From positions 1-5,147 of the forward strand of contig CAMWQQ010000146.1 in the NCBI GenBank assembly GCA_947176455.1: 5,147 nt of DNA, given 5' to 3'. Positions 1 to 5,147 of this stretch are shown in pieces. This stretch comes from an uncultured Odoribacter sp. (GTDB lineage: Bacteria > Bacteroidota > Bacteroidia > Bacteroidales > Marinifilaceae). A program made the position numbers and the translations under genes. The notes beneath the pieces were generated by a model. That model saw nothing but the letters and a program-made list of their open reading frames with translations. It was not told the origin of the DNA and made no database searches. Each line of letters begins with the position of its first letter. Position 1 is the first letter of the stretch.

Positions 1-446
1 TCCAGAGACTTGCCACAATAAAAATGATATGCCGCCGACAAGGTTCTCTGCTCCATTTTGTGGAAAATGGTCTGAACATCCACGAATTTCCGCTTGCTCA
101 TATCGAAATCGACCTCCACCCGCAGAAATTCCTCCGCCAACAGGGGAATGTCGAAACGGTTGGAATTGTATCCGCCCAAGTCGCAACCCTCAATGTAGCG
201 TGCCAGTTCTTTGGCGATGCCCTTGAACGAAGGGCAATCTTTCACGTCTTCGTCATAAATGCCGTGCACCTTCGACGCCTCTTCCGGAATGTGCATTTCC
301 GGATTCACCCGGATTGTCTTCTGCTCCTCCTTGCCGTTCGGATAGATTTTCAGCACCGAGATTTCCACAATCCGGTCCTTGGCTATGTTTACCCCCGTTG
401 TTTCCAAATCGAAAAAAACAATCGGATTTGCCAGATTCAAATTCAT
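1..446 (-). CDS. DnaQ-like 3'-5' exonuclease (DNA polymerase III epsilon-type), 5' part only, truncated by window edge
   Basis: A reading frame starting with ATG at 446 stays open to base 1, giving the first 148 residues; the C-terminus lies outside the window. It begins MNLNLANPIVFFDLETTG. The FFDLETTG segment (residues 11-18) is the Exo I motif of the DEDD exonuclease superfamily, with metal ligands D13 and E15. GYNSNRFDIPLL (92-103) is the Exo II motif with D99. The third motif, with the catalytic H or Y and the last D, is expected beyond the edge. Family members remove 3'-terminal nucleotides from DNA, and the epsilon subunit proofreads for the replicative polymerase. The gene is 132 bp downstream of dnaN on the same strand, which supports a replication role and probable co-transcription. 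An in-frame TAG near 507 limits upstream extension, and 446 is the only plausible ATG. Whether it is the true proofreading subunit or a stand-alone DnaQ-type exonuclease cannot be decided from this fragment. Confidence 0.9.
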   Translation of the reverse strand, partial: MNLNLANPIVFFDLETTGVNIAKDRIVEISVLKIYPNGKEEQKTIRVNPEMHIPEEASKVHGIYDEDVKDCPSFKGIAKELARYIEGCDLGGYNSNRFDIPLLAEEFLRVEVDFDMSKRKFVDVQTIFHKMEQRTLSAAYHFYCGKSL

Positions 447-463
447 AACATTCGCTTGATTTC

Positions 464-503
464 GTCTGCCCGCCCTCCCTTTCCGGGAATTGCCCCGGCA
501 GAC
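464..503 (-). other. RNA stem-loop just upstream of the exonuclease start
   Basis: On the minus strand GTCTGCC (503-497) is perfectly complementary to GGCAGAC (470-464). A nested alternative stem CCGGG/CCCGG with a six-base loop lies inside. The structure ends 17 nt before the exonuclease ATG and is G-rich, so it could affect translation start or mRNA stability. No U-run follows, so a terminator is unlikely. Function is not known. Confidence 0.45.
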
Positions 504-516
504 CTATTATTATTGC

Positions 517-546
517 AAGAGCCGTCCGGATTCCCAAACGACTCTT
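517..546 (-). other. 13-bp RNA stem-loop 32 nt after the dnaN stop codon
   Basis: Read on the minus strand, 546 to 517 folds into a 13-bp stem closed by a GAAU tetraloop: AAGAGUCGUUUGG pairs with CCGGACGGCUCUU. Three of the pairs are G-U wobbles, which would be A/C mismatches on the plus strand, so the structure suits minus-strand RNA only. The bases after it (GCAATAATAAT) contain no U-run. It is therefore a poor intrinsic terminator and more likely an intercistronic processing, stabilising or attenuating structure between dnaN and the exonuclease gene. Confidence 0.5.
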
Positions 547-578
547 TTATCATTAAAACACAGATTTCCCGCTTCCGC

Positions 579-1703
579 TTATACCATCATCGGCATCAGC
601 AACATCAACAAATCCTCGTCCTGGTCATCGTTCTCAAAAGGCAGGAACAATCCCGGACGGGTCGGGTCGGACAATTCCAGCACGACGCTCTCGGACTCGA
701 TGTTGGAAAGGATTTCCAGCACGAAAGGCGACTTGAAGCCGATAGCGATGCTCTCGCCGTCATACTGGCAAGACAAGCTCTCGTGTCCGGACATCGCATA
801 GTCCATATCCTGGGCGGAAATAACGATATTGTCCTCCGCTACGTCGAACTTGACCAGATTGCTTGCCTGATTGGCCATAACGGACACTCGCCGCAGAGAG
901 TTGTACAATTCCTTTTTCTCGATGATGATTTTCTTCGGATTGTTCTGGGGTATCACCGAGTTGTAGTTCGGGAAACGTCCCTCCACCAACGTGGAAGTCA
1001 TCTTGTAATCCCCGAACACGAAACAAGCCATTTTTTCATTAAAGGAGAGTTTCAGTTCGGTATCGTCTTTCGGCAGAATGTTTTTCAACATCAAAGCCGG
1101 TTTCTTCGGCAATATCAATGAAAACTGCCCGTTCTCGCTTTTGGCGTCAAAACGCTTGTAACGCACCAGCTTGTGAGCGTCCGAAGCCACAAAAGTGAAA
1201 TTGTCCTCGTTCATCTCCAGCAGGATGCAATTCATCACCGGACGCAAATCATCGTTTGCCGTGGCGAAAATGGTCTTCACAATCCCTTCGAGCATCAAAC
1301 CGCACTTGGTCGTCAGCTCATTGTTGCTTTCATCCAAGGCGGCCTGTACCGGATAATCCTCTGCACTCTCGCCCGGTACGGAGAATTCACCCTTCTCCGA
1401 AATAATCTTCACCTCGTTGGTACCCGTATTGATGTCAAAAGTCAGGGGCTGTTCCGGAAATTCCTTTAAAATATCCAGCAATATCTTGGCAGGAATGGTG
1501 ATTTTACCTTCCTCTTCCAGATTTTCCAATTCCACTTTCGCCTCCATTGTGGTCTCCTTGTCGGACGCTGTGGCATACAGCACGCCTCCGGTAGCCACCA
1601 ACAGGATATTATCCAGAATGGGCTGTACCGGTTTTCCACCGATTACCTTACTCACCGCCTGCAAACGGGTCAACAATGCACTGCTTGATACGACAAACTT
1701 CAT
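579..1703 (-). CDS. dnaN: DNA polymerase III subunit beta (sliding clamp)
   Basis: The 374-residue product matches the usual beta-clamp length. The homodimeric ring encircles duplex DNA and tethers the replicative polymerase; it also docks repair and recycling factors. The start MKFVVSSSALLTRLQAVSKV is typical of the family. Other landmarks are RPVMNCILLE (154-163), VASDAHKLVRY (172-182), LVEGRFPNYNSVIP (239-252, close to the E. coli LVDGRFPDYRRVLP segment) and the C-terminal LLMPMMV (368-374), which matches the conserved MPM tail next to the peptide-binding cleft. Three clamp domains of roughly 120 residues each are expected, and the length leaves room for all of them with no truncation. An acidic stretch (ENDDQDEDLL, about 357-366) precedes the tail. 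ATG at 1703 is the natural start because it gives the canonical MKF N-terminus. A promoter candidate lies 47-78 bp upstream, and the exonuclease gene follows on the same strand. Confidence 0.97.
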   Translation of the reverse strand: MKFVVSSSALLTRLQAVSKVIGGKPVQPILDNILLVATGGVLYATASDKETTMEAKVELENLEEEGKITIPAKILLDILKEFPEQPLTFDINTGTNEVKIISEKGEFSVPGESAEDYPVQAALDESNNELTTKCGLMLEGIVKTIFATANDDLRPVMNCILLEMNEDNFTFVASDAHKLVRYKRFDAKSENGQFSLILPKKPALMLKNILPKDDTELKLSFNEKMACFVFGDYKMTSTLVEGRFPNYNSVIPQNNPKKIIIEKKELYNSLRRVSVMANQASNLVKFDVAEDNIVISAQDMDYAMSGHESLSCQYDGESIAIGFKSPFVLEILSNIESESVVLELSDPTRPGLFLPFENDDQDEDLLMLLMPMMV

Positions 1704-1749
1704 AAGTTCAATATTTTAGATTTTACTTTAATTTTCTTCAACCAGACGC

Positions 1750-1781
1750 CTAAATTAATCTTTTTTCCCGTCATAGAAAAA
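1750..1781 (-). promoter_or_regulatory. Candidate Bacteroides-type promoter of dnaN
   Basis: On the minus strand TAATTTAG (1757-1750) matches the -7 consensus TAnnTTTG at all but one fixed position. A TTTTT run (1781-1777) sits 19 bp upstream, where the -33 TTTG box is expected. The start would be near 1743, giving a leader of about 40 nt. The match is incomplete. No terminator hairpin was seen between the ATPase stop and this site, so some dnaN transcription could also come from read-through. Confidence 0.4.
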
Positions 1782-1804
1782 TTTTCCTTTCAAAAAAGAT
1801 GCGT

Positions 1805-3154
1805 TTAATTTATCATCCGCATATTTTCAAGAGTGAACAATCTGGATTCTATTTTGCAGCCATGAAGAATCTTATCGCGCAGATGCTCCACCTTTTCCTC
1901 AAACCATTCTGGCTTGAAATTCTTGCCTTGTCTTTTGACTTCGGCTACAAGCACGGGAGCATCATCGTCTACCGGAATAGCGACAACATCCACTTCCTGC
2001 TGGTCGGTTTTGTTTCCTTTTGTCGTATTCCACCATGAACCAATCTCCTTGTAGCCCCCTTCCTCTTTCAGTTTTTGCTTGAACCATCTTTCGAGCACAA
2101 GACCAGAATAAGTCGGATAATCTGCAATAACGATGTCACGCAGTCGGTCATTGAGCCCCATCTGCAACAGATTCTGATTACGGGTCACGTATCTGAACCA
2201 GAATCGCAGAAAATTGTCGGATATCTCGTAACGCACATTCTGACTGCGTTCCTTTGACAGCACCGGACGTCTCTTGGATATAATCTCATAATCCTCCTCC
2301 AGCCTCATCAGCATGCCACCTATGTTCGTTTCTCCTATGGCCTGCGCAATTTCGGAGGCTGTGTTTCTTCCTGAAGCGATAGCAGAAAGTATGGAAAAAT
2401 AGTTGCCGTATTTTTTCCCGAACTCCTGGGCAAGCAATATTGTCCCCTCCTCAAGGAATATGGAGTTTTCTTCCATGACACGGTCAATCATGTCATTCAC
2501 GGTGAAAGCACCCCGCTCCACCAGCAGTTCTACGTATTTGGGCACACCGCCGGTAATGGTGAACAGAGCAAGCAAGTCATCGTTGGCGTATTGCGGATAA
2601 TAATCCGAGAGTATCTGTTCAAGTACCGAAGTCGTAAAGGGACGAAGCTGAATAATGGTATCGCACCTGCCGTACAACGGCTCTTTATAGTCCATGAAGA
2701 TACGGTGCATAAGAGTATATACCGAACCGGATGCAATGAAATTGACATGGGTGATATCCTTATATCTGTCCCATACATCCTGTATGCCACTGAATACAGA
2801 AAGATTTATGTTGAAAAACTCCTGAAACTCGTCTATCACGAGATTGAACGAGACAGTCTTACCGATAACCATAATTTGCTCAAAGAGCTGCACAAAAGAA
2901 CTTATACCGTCCGGAACATAGCTGTCAAGAGCCTGACGCACCGATGCTGAAAACTGTCTGCACAAAGTCGCCTCATTATTTCGGCTTACAAAAAGATACA
3001 CGGTCGAGGTATCTTCACAGCTTTTCATAATCAGTTTGGTCTTACCGATGCGCCTCCGTCCAGTAATGACAGTCATCTGCGAATGGTTGTCGAAAGAGCG
3101 ACGCCTGATTTCGGCAAGCTGCTCCAATTCCTTATTTCTATCGTAGAACTTCAT
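1805..3154 (-). CDS. AAA+ ATPase with DUF234 / PD-(D/E)XK-like C-terminal domain (COG1672-type)
   Basis: The 449-residue product resembles the predicted archaeal-type ATPase family with a DUF234 C-terminus, which has many uncharacterised members in Bacteroidales. Walker A is GRRRIGKT (32-39). Walker B is FNLVIDEFQEF (103-113), with D108 and E109. ASGS (141-144) is at the sensor-1 position, LYGR (160-163) follows, and TGGVPKYVELL (201-211) is a family signature. Residues about 250-300 look like a winged-helix segment. ISDNFLRFWFRYV (311-323) is the DUF234 hallmark. After it, E355, EVDVV with D389 and AEVK with E405 and K407 fit a PD-(D/E)XK nuclease-like core. No signal peptide or membrane segment was seen, so it is probably cytoplasmic. 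ATG at 3154 places Walker A at the usual distance from the N-terminus. Sampled stretches have lower GC than the flanking genes, and the gene has its own repeat-flanked promoter, so it may be an accessory insertion. Biological role, DNA target and nuclease activity are unknown. Confidence 0.88.
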   Translation of the reverse strand: MKFYDRNKELEQLAEIRRRSFDNHSQMTVITGRRRIGKTKLIMKSCEDTSTVYLFVSRNNEATLCRQFSASVRQALDSYVPDGISSFVQLFEQIMVIGKTVSFNLVIDEFQEFFNINLSVFSGIQDVWDRYKDITHVNFIASGSVYTLMHRIFMDYKEPLYGRCDTIIQLRPFTTSVLEQILSDYYPQYANDDLLALFTITGGVPKYVELLVERGAFTVNDMIDRVMEENSIFLEEGTILLAQEFGKKYGNYFSILSAIASGRNTASEIAQAIGETNIGGMLMRLEEDYEIISKRRPVLSKERSQNVRYEISDNFLRFWFRYVTRNQNLLQMGLNDRLRDIVIADYPTYSGLVLERWFKQKLKEEGGYKEIGSWWNTTKGNKTDQQEVDVVAIPVDDDAPVLVAEVKRQGKNFKPEWFEEKVEHLRDKILHGCKIESRLFTLENMRMIN

Positions 3155-3168
3155 ACGTAATACGCTTC

Positions 3169-3204
3169 AAATTTCGCCACGGTTATTTTAACGGCGGTTA
3201 TTTT
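3169..3204. repeat. 36-bp direct repeat, copy 1 (downstream of the ATPase promoter)
   Basis: This 36-bp element starts AAATTTCGCCACGGTTATTT and matches copy 2 (3235-3270) at 34 of 36 positions, the only differences being in the AACGGCGG segment. Within it CGGTTATTTT occurs twice (3180-3189 and 3195-3204) with a 15-bp period, and TAAC-N4-GTTA forms a short inverted repeat. It covers the predicted transcription start and the first part of the ATPase leader, 15 bp before the start codon. Position suggests an operator or leader element. Confidence 0.85.
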
Positions 3205-3205
3205 G

Positions 3206-3237
3206 CAAAGATACGGAAAAGCATTCATTCCATGAAA
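3206..3237 (-). promoter_or_regulatory. Bacteroides-type promoter of the AAA+ ATPase gene
   Basis: On the minus strand TATCTTTG (3213-3206) is a perfect match to the Bacteroides -7 consensus TAnnTTTG. TTTC (3237-3234) lies 20 bp upstream, at the right spacing for the -33 box TTTG, with one mismatch. The start would fall near 3199, giving a leader of about 45 nt. The -7 box abuts repeat copy 1 (1 bp apart) and the -33 box overlaps repeat copy 2, so proteins binding the repeats would compete with RNA polymerase. Confidence 0.65.
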
Positions 3238-3270
3238 TTTCGCCACGGTTATTTTAGCGACGGTTATTTT
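3235..3270. repeat. 36-bp direct repeat, copy 2 (overlapping the -33 side of the ATPase promoter)
   Basis: Second copy of the element, 66 bp from copy 1 start to start, with 34 of 36 bases identical (AGCGACGG replaces AACGGCGG). CGGTTATTTT occurs at 3246-3255 and 3261-3270, repeating the 15-bp internal period. It overlaps the -33 position of the ATPase promoter and extends upstream. The 66-bp spacing is close to six helical turns, so two bound proteins would lie on roughly the same face of the DNA. Confidence 0.85.
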
Positions 3271-3318
3271 TTGCTATTTTCTCAATAGAAAAAAGGAATG
3301 AAAGGAAAATCGCCTCGC

Positions 3319-3353
3319 AAAATACGAACGAGACCCCTCCCGGAATCTCGTTC
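3319..3353 (-). terminator. Terminator-like hairpin downstream of the aminopeptidase gene
   Basis: On the minus strand 3353 to 3326 folds into a 12-bp stem closed by a GGGA tetraloop. The outer eight pairs, GAACGAGA/TCTCGTTC, are perfect; the inner four include two G-U wobbles. GTATTTT follows directly, a short U-rich tail. It begins 65 nt after the peptidase stop codon and lies upstream of the ATPase promoter, as expected for a boundary between the two transcription units. The interrupted U-tract makes it imperfect. Confidence 0.65.
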
Positions 3354-3371
3354 ATATCATACAGAAATCGT

Positions 3372-3404
3372 CCTCGGCGGAGACTTTTCTTAATCTTGCC
3401 GAGG
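3372..3404. other. Inverted repeat right after the aminopeptidase stop
   Basis: CCTCGGC (3372-3378) and GCCGAGG (3398-3404) are perfect complements separated by 19 bases. The structure starts 14 nt beyond the peptidase stop codon. No U-run follows on the minus strand, so it is more likely an mRNA 3'-end protecting stem upstream of the stronger hairpin than a terminator itself. Confidence 0.4.
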
Positions 3405-3418
3405 GGTTCGGCACGCCA

Positions 3419-4810
3419 TTATGCACCGACAATCGCCTCGACCTCCTCCACGGTTATCGGCGTCCGTTTGTCCCCCAGGAATCGGGAACCTCCCGGAACA
3501 ATCAGAATGTCGTCCTCCAGACGGATGCCACCGAAATCCTTGTAGGTCTCGATTTTATCGTAATTCAGGAAATCCTTGTGCATGCCCTGCTGTTTCCACT
3601 GGTCAATCAACGCCGGAATAAAATAACAGCCCGGTTCGTCGGTAATCACAAAGCCTTCCTGCAAACGCCGTCCCATACGCAAAGACGAGGTGCCGAACTG
3701 ATTAATGGGTCGCGTCTCATCGTCATAGCCCACATAAATCTGTCCCAAGTCCTCCATATCGTGAACATCCAGTCCCATCATGTGTCCCAGTCCGTGAGGC
3801 ATAAACAGGGCGTGCGCACCGGCTTTCACCGCTTCTTCCACATCCCCCTTCATCAGTCCCAGGTCTTTCAGTCCCTGCGCCAGTACCTTACACACTTCCA
3901 GATGCACATATTGATAGGTCACTCCCGGTTTAGCAATCTCAACTGCCTTGTTGTTACCTGCCAACACTATATTATAAATGTCTTTCTGCCGGGAAGTAAA
4001 CTTGCCACCGACGGGTACCGTCCGGGTAAAATCGGAACAATAGCAGGAAATCCGCTCGGCACCGGCATCCGTCAGCATCAACCGTCCTTTCTCCAACAAC
4101 TGGCTGTGATTGTGGTTGTGCAACGTCTCCCCGTTCTGCGACAGAATCACGGGAAAGGATACCATACTGCCATACGAGGCGGCGATGCCTTCAATCAAAC
4201 CGGCGATATACTGCTCCTTCACCCCGGGCTTGCAATTCCGCATGGCCGCCGTGTGCATCTCATATCCGATATTGCACGCCTTGGTGATTTCCTCGATTTC
4301 GCAGTCTTCCTTCACGGAGCGCAGGGAAACCACCGCCTTAATCAACTCCAGCGAAGCATATTGCTTCACCAGCGAATGGTGGATACCCAGTAAATCCTCA
4401 ATCAAGAGCATATTCCGGAAACGATAAGGGGGCAGGAAATGAATCCGGCGTCCCTGTGCCACCGCTTCCCGCAGGCAATCCGCCAGTTTGGCGAACGGAG
4501 CGGTATTCGTCACCCCCACGCCGGCAGCCAGCTCCTTCACGCTGGGCTGCGGTCCCATCCAGATGATATCGTCCATATCCACATCATTGCCGAAAATGTA
4601 CTCCTCTCCGGAATCCACATCCAGCACTCCGGCAAAACCGGGCAGGTTCAGACCGAAGAAATAAAGAAACGAACTATCCTGACGAAACTTATAGGTATTG
4701 TCCGTATAATTGGCAGGAGCCTCTCCGTTCCCCAAAATTAACACTAATCCTCCGCTCATTTTTTCTTTCAAACGAGCCCGTCTGTTCTTGTAAACACTTG
4801 TCTCAAACAT
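3419..4810 (-). CDS. pepP: M24B family Xaa-Pro aminopeptidase (aminopeptidase P)
   Basis: The 463-residue protein is predicted to remove N-terminal residues that precede proline, aiding turnover of proline-containing peptides. The N-terminal aminopeptidase P domain spans about 1-140 (NTYKFRQDSSFLYFFGL, 38-54, is typical). The C-terminal pita-bread M24 domain spans about 175-445. All five expected metal ligands are present: D248 (LTDAGAE), D260 (CSDFTRT), H343 (PHGLGHMMGLDVHD), E392 (TDEPGCYF) and E432 (GIRLEDD). H339 and H350 match the additional active-site histidines of E. coli PepP. It should thus be an active dinuclear, probably Mn-dependent enzyme. The frame is open upstream to an ATG at 4912, but that adds 34 residues unlike the family. 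ATG at 4810 gives MFETSVYKNRRARLKEKM, the usual Bacteroides-type start, so it was chosen. No clear signal peptide is seen from 4810, suggesting a cytoplasmic enzyme. It appears to be monocistronic, ending at the hairpin at 3319-3353. Confidence 0.93.
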   Translation of the reverse strand: MFETSVYKNRRARLKEKMSGGLVLILGNGEAPANYTDNTYKFRQDSSFLYFFGLNLPGFAGVLDVDSGEEYIFGNDVDMDDIIWMGPQPSVKELAAGVGVTNTAPFAKLADCLREAVAQGRRIHFLPPYRFRNMLLIEDLLGIHHSLVKQYASLELIKAVVSLRSVKEDCEIEEITKACNIGYEMHTAAMRNCKPGVKEQYIAGLIEGIAASYGSMVSFPVILSQNGETLHNHNHSQLLEKGRLMLTDAGAERISCYCSDFTRTVPVGGKFTSRQKDIYNIVLAGNNKAVEIAKPGVTYQYVHLEVCKVLAQGLKDLGLMKGDVEEAVKAGAHALFMPHGLGHMMGLDVHDMEDLGQIYVGYDDETRPINQFGTSSLRMGRRLQEGFVITDEPGCYFIPALIDQWKQQGMHKDFLNYDKIETYKDFGGIRLEDDILIVPGGSRFLGDKRTPITVEEVEAIVGA

Positions 4811-4817
4811 ATCTTTG
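4788..4817 (+). promoter_or_regulatory. Possible plus-strand promoter at the aminopeptidase start codon
   Basis: On the plus strand TTG (4788-4790), 19 bp, then TATCTTTG (4810-4817) fits the Bacteroides promoter very well. It points away from the peptidase into the 4818-5147 gap, and overlaps the peptidase start codon. The AAAGATATG leader context of the opposite gene creates the same letters on this strand, so chance is a real alternative. Confidence 0.3.
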
Positions 4818-4883
4818 TTATTTAGTTGTAACGATGAAAAAGTGTCACAAGATAAAGAAAAAAACGCAATCGGCGTCATTCCG

Positions 4884-4965
4884 AAAATAAAAACCGGAGG
4901 ACTCCCGTCCACTCCCTCTCCGTCCGAACTTGTCCGGATGCCGGATTCTCTCCGGAACAGAGTCC
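4884..4965 (-). other. GC-rich block with competing hairpins followed by a U-rich run (attenuator-like)
   Basis: For minus-strand RNA, CCGGAG (4955-4950) can pair with CTCCGG (4899-4894), while GGACTC (4965-4960) can pair with GAGTCC (4904-4899). The two pairings cross, so they exclude each other. A local hairpin CCGGA-N5-TCCGG (4955-4941) competes as well. The block ends in TTTTTATTTT (4893-4884). This could be a terminator for a minus-strand gene arriving from the right or a leader attenuator for the peptidase. The stems are short or far apart, so support is weak. Confidence 0.25.
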
Positions 4966-5019
4966 GTTATTTATAATCATTCTAAACATGAAAAATTGAA
5001 AATAATCTTGCCATTTCGC

Positions 5020-5050
5020 TTGATAATCGTAAGAACAATCTATAATTTTG
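5020..5050 (+). promoter_or_regulatory. Bacteroides-type promoter reading out of the right edge
   Basis: On the plus strand TTG (5020-5022), 20 bp, then TAATTTTG (5043-5050) matches the -33/-7 consensus, with the -7 box perfect at every fixed position. The transcription start would be near 5057, inside or at the edge of the following palindrome. No start codon with a plausible gene is seen before 5147, so the leader would be at least 90 nt long. Confidence 0.5.
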
Positions 5051-5054
5051 GAAC

Positions 5055-5082
5055 GGTTTTAAAGGAAACGTTTCCGAAAACC
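5055..5082 (+). promoter_or_regulatory. Operator-like palindrome at the start site of the rightward promoter
   Basis: GGAAACGTTTCC (5064-5075) is a perfect 12-bp palindrome. It is flanked by GGTTTT (5055-5060) and AAAACC (5077-5082), which are also complementary but one base off the same centre. The AAACGTTT core with central CG is characteristic of LacI/GalR-family operators. The site overlaps the predicted transcription start of the rightward promoter, a classical repressor position. Binding by such a repressor is inferred from the core motif only. Confidence 0.45.
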
Positions 5083-5147
5083 CGAATATCCCGGTTGCGT
5101 CTGGACATTCGACAAATTAAGTCACTGAATATCATTTAAAACAATTT

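Larger units (their letters stand above)
4811..5147. other. Intergenic region upstream of the aminopeptidase, no convincing gene
   Basis: No reading frame here has recognisable protein features; the longest plus-strand frame (4930-5139, 69 codons) looks random and overlaps promoter-like and palindromic elements. The left part is the peptidase leader. On the minus strand TATCTTGT (4854-4847) is a weak -7 candidate without a visible -33 partner, so the peptidase promoter is unresolved. The middle (about 4890-4966) is GC-rich with repeated TCCGG words. The right part (about 4967-5147) is AT-rich and carries a plus-strand promoter and a palindrome, suggesting a divergent gene beyond the window. 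Confidence 0.6.

Noticed and set aside
253..537. Minus-strand frame of 94 codons overlapping the exonuclease start, rich in G, E and R
   Set aside because: It overlaps the Exo I and downstream coding region in another frame and has no recognisable domain; the exonuclease frame is clearly the real one.
24..1121. Long plus-strand open frame (365 codons) across the exonuclease and dnaN genes
   Set aside because: It is antisense to two clearly conserved genes, spans their intergenic spacer and has no recognisable protein motif; it arises from the codon pattern of the real genes.
3169..3270. CRISPR array
   Set aside because: Only two repeat copies with one 30-bp gap, internal sub-repeats, a promoter in the gap and no cas genes nearby; direct operator-like repeats fit better.
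3274..3288. Small hairpin CTATT-N5-AATAG
   Set aside because: A five-pair AT-rich stem is expected by chance in this AT-rich stretch and is not followed by a U-run on the minus strand.
1704..3418. Insertion sequence or transposon carrying the ATPase
   Set aside because: No transposase, no terminal inverted repeats and no matching repeat on the dnaN side of the gene; the 36-bp repeats are both on the upstream side.
3578..4393. Plus-strand open frame of 271 codons antisense to the aminopeptidase
   Set aside because: The minus-strand frame has all five metal ligands of M24 peptidases; the antisense frame shows no family features.
4930..5139. Plus-strand frame of 69 codons at the right edge
   Set aside because: Its start lies upstream of the best rightward promoter, the frame runs through the promoter and palindrome, and the product has no recognisable features.

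Overview
The window looks like a chromosomal segment of a Bacteroidales bacterium, most likely Bacteroides or a close relative. Three things suggest this: the protein sequences of the clamp and the M24 peptidase, leaders without strong Shine-Dalgarno sequences, and several matches to the Bacteroides sigma-factor promoter (-33 TTG/TTTG, -7 TAnnTTTG). This is inference from the sequence; no database search was run.

All four genes lie on the minus strand, so transcription runs from right to left. From right to left they are: an M24B Xaa-Pro aminopeptidase (3419-4810); an AAA+ ATPase with a DUF234/PD-(D/E)XK-like C-terminus (1805-3154); dnaN, the DNA polymerase III sliding clamp (579-1703); and the N-terminal part of a DEDD-type 3'-5' exonuclease of the DnaQ kind (1-446), which runs off the left edge. 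dnaN and the exonuclease point the same way, 132 bp apart, and look like a small replication/proofreading operon. The spacer between them can form two clear RNA stem-loops. The peptidase is a separate housekeeping gene and ends in a good terminator-like hairpin.

The ATPase is the accessory-looking gene. It sits between two housekeeping units and has its own near-consensus promoter. That promoter is bracketed by two 36-bp direct repeats (34/36 identical, 66 bp apart). One repeat covers the -33 side and the other covers the expected transcription start and early leader. This arrangement is the most distinctive unexplained structure in the window and suggests a regulated, possibly self-regulated, ATPase/nuclease-like gene.

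The right end (4811-5147) holds no convincing gene. It carries the peptidase leader, a GC-rich stretch with competing hairpins, and a good plus-strand promoter. A LacI-operator-like palindrome follows that promoter immediately. Together these suggest a regulated, divergently transcribed gene just beyond the right edge.
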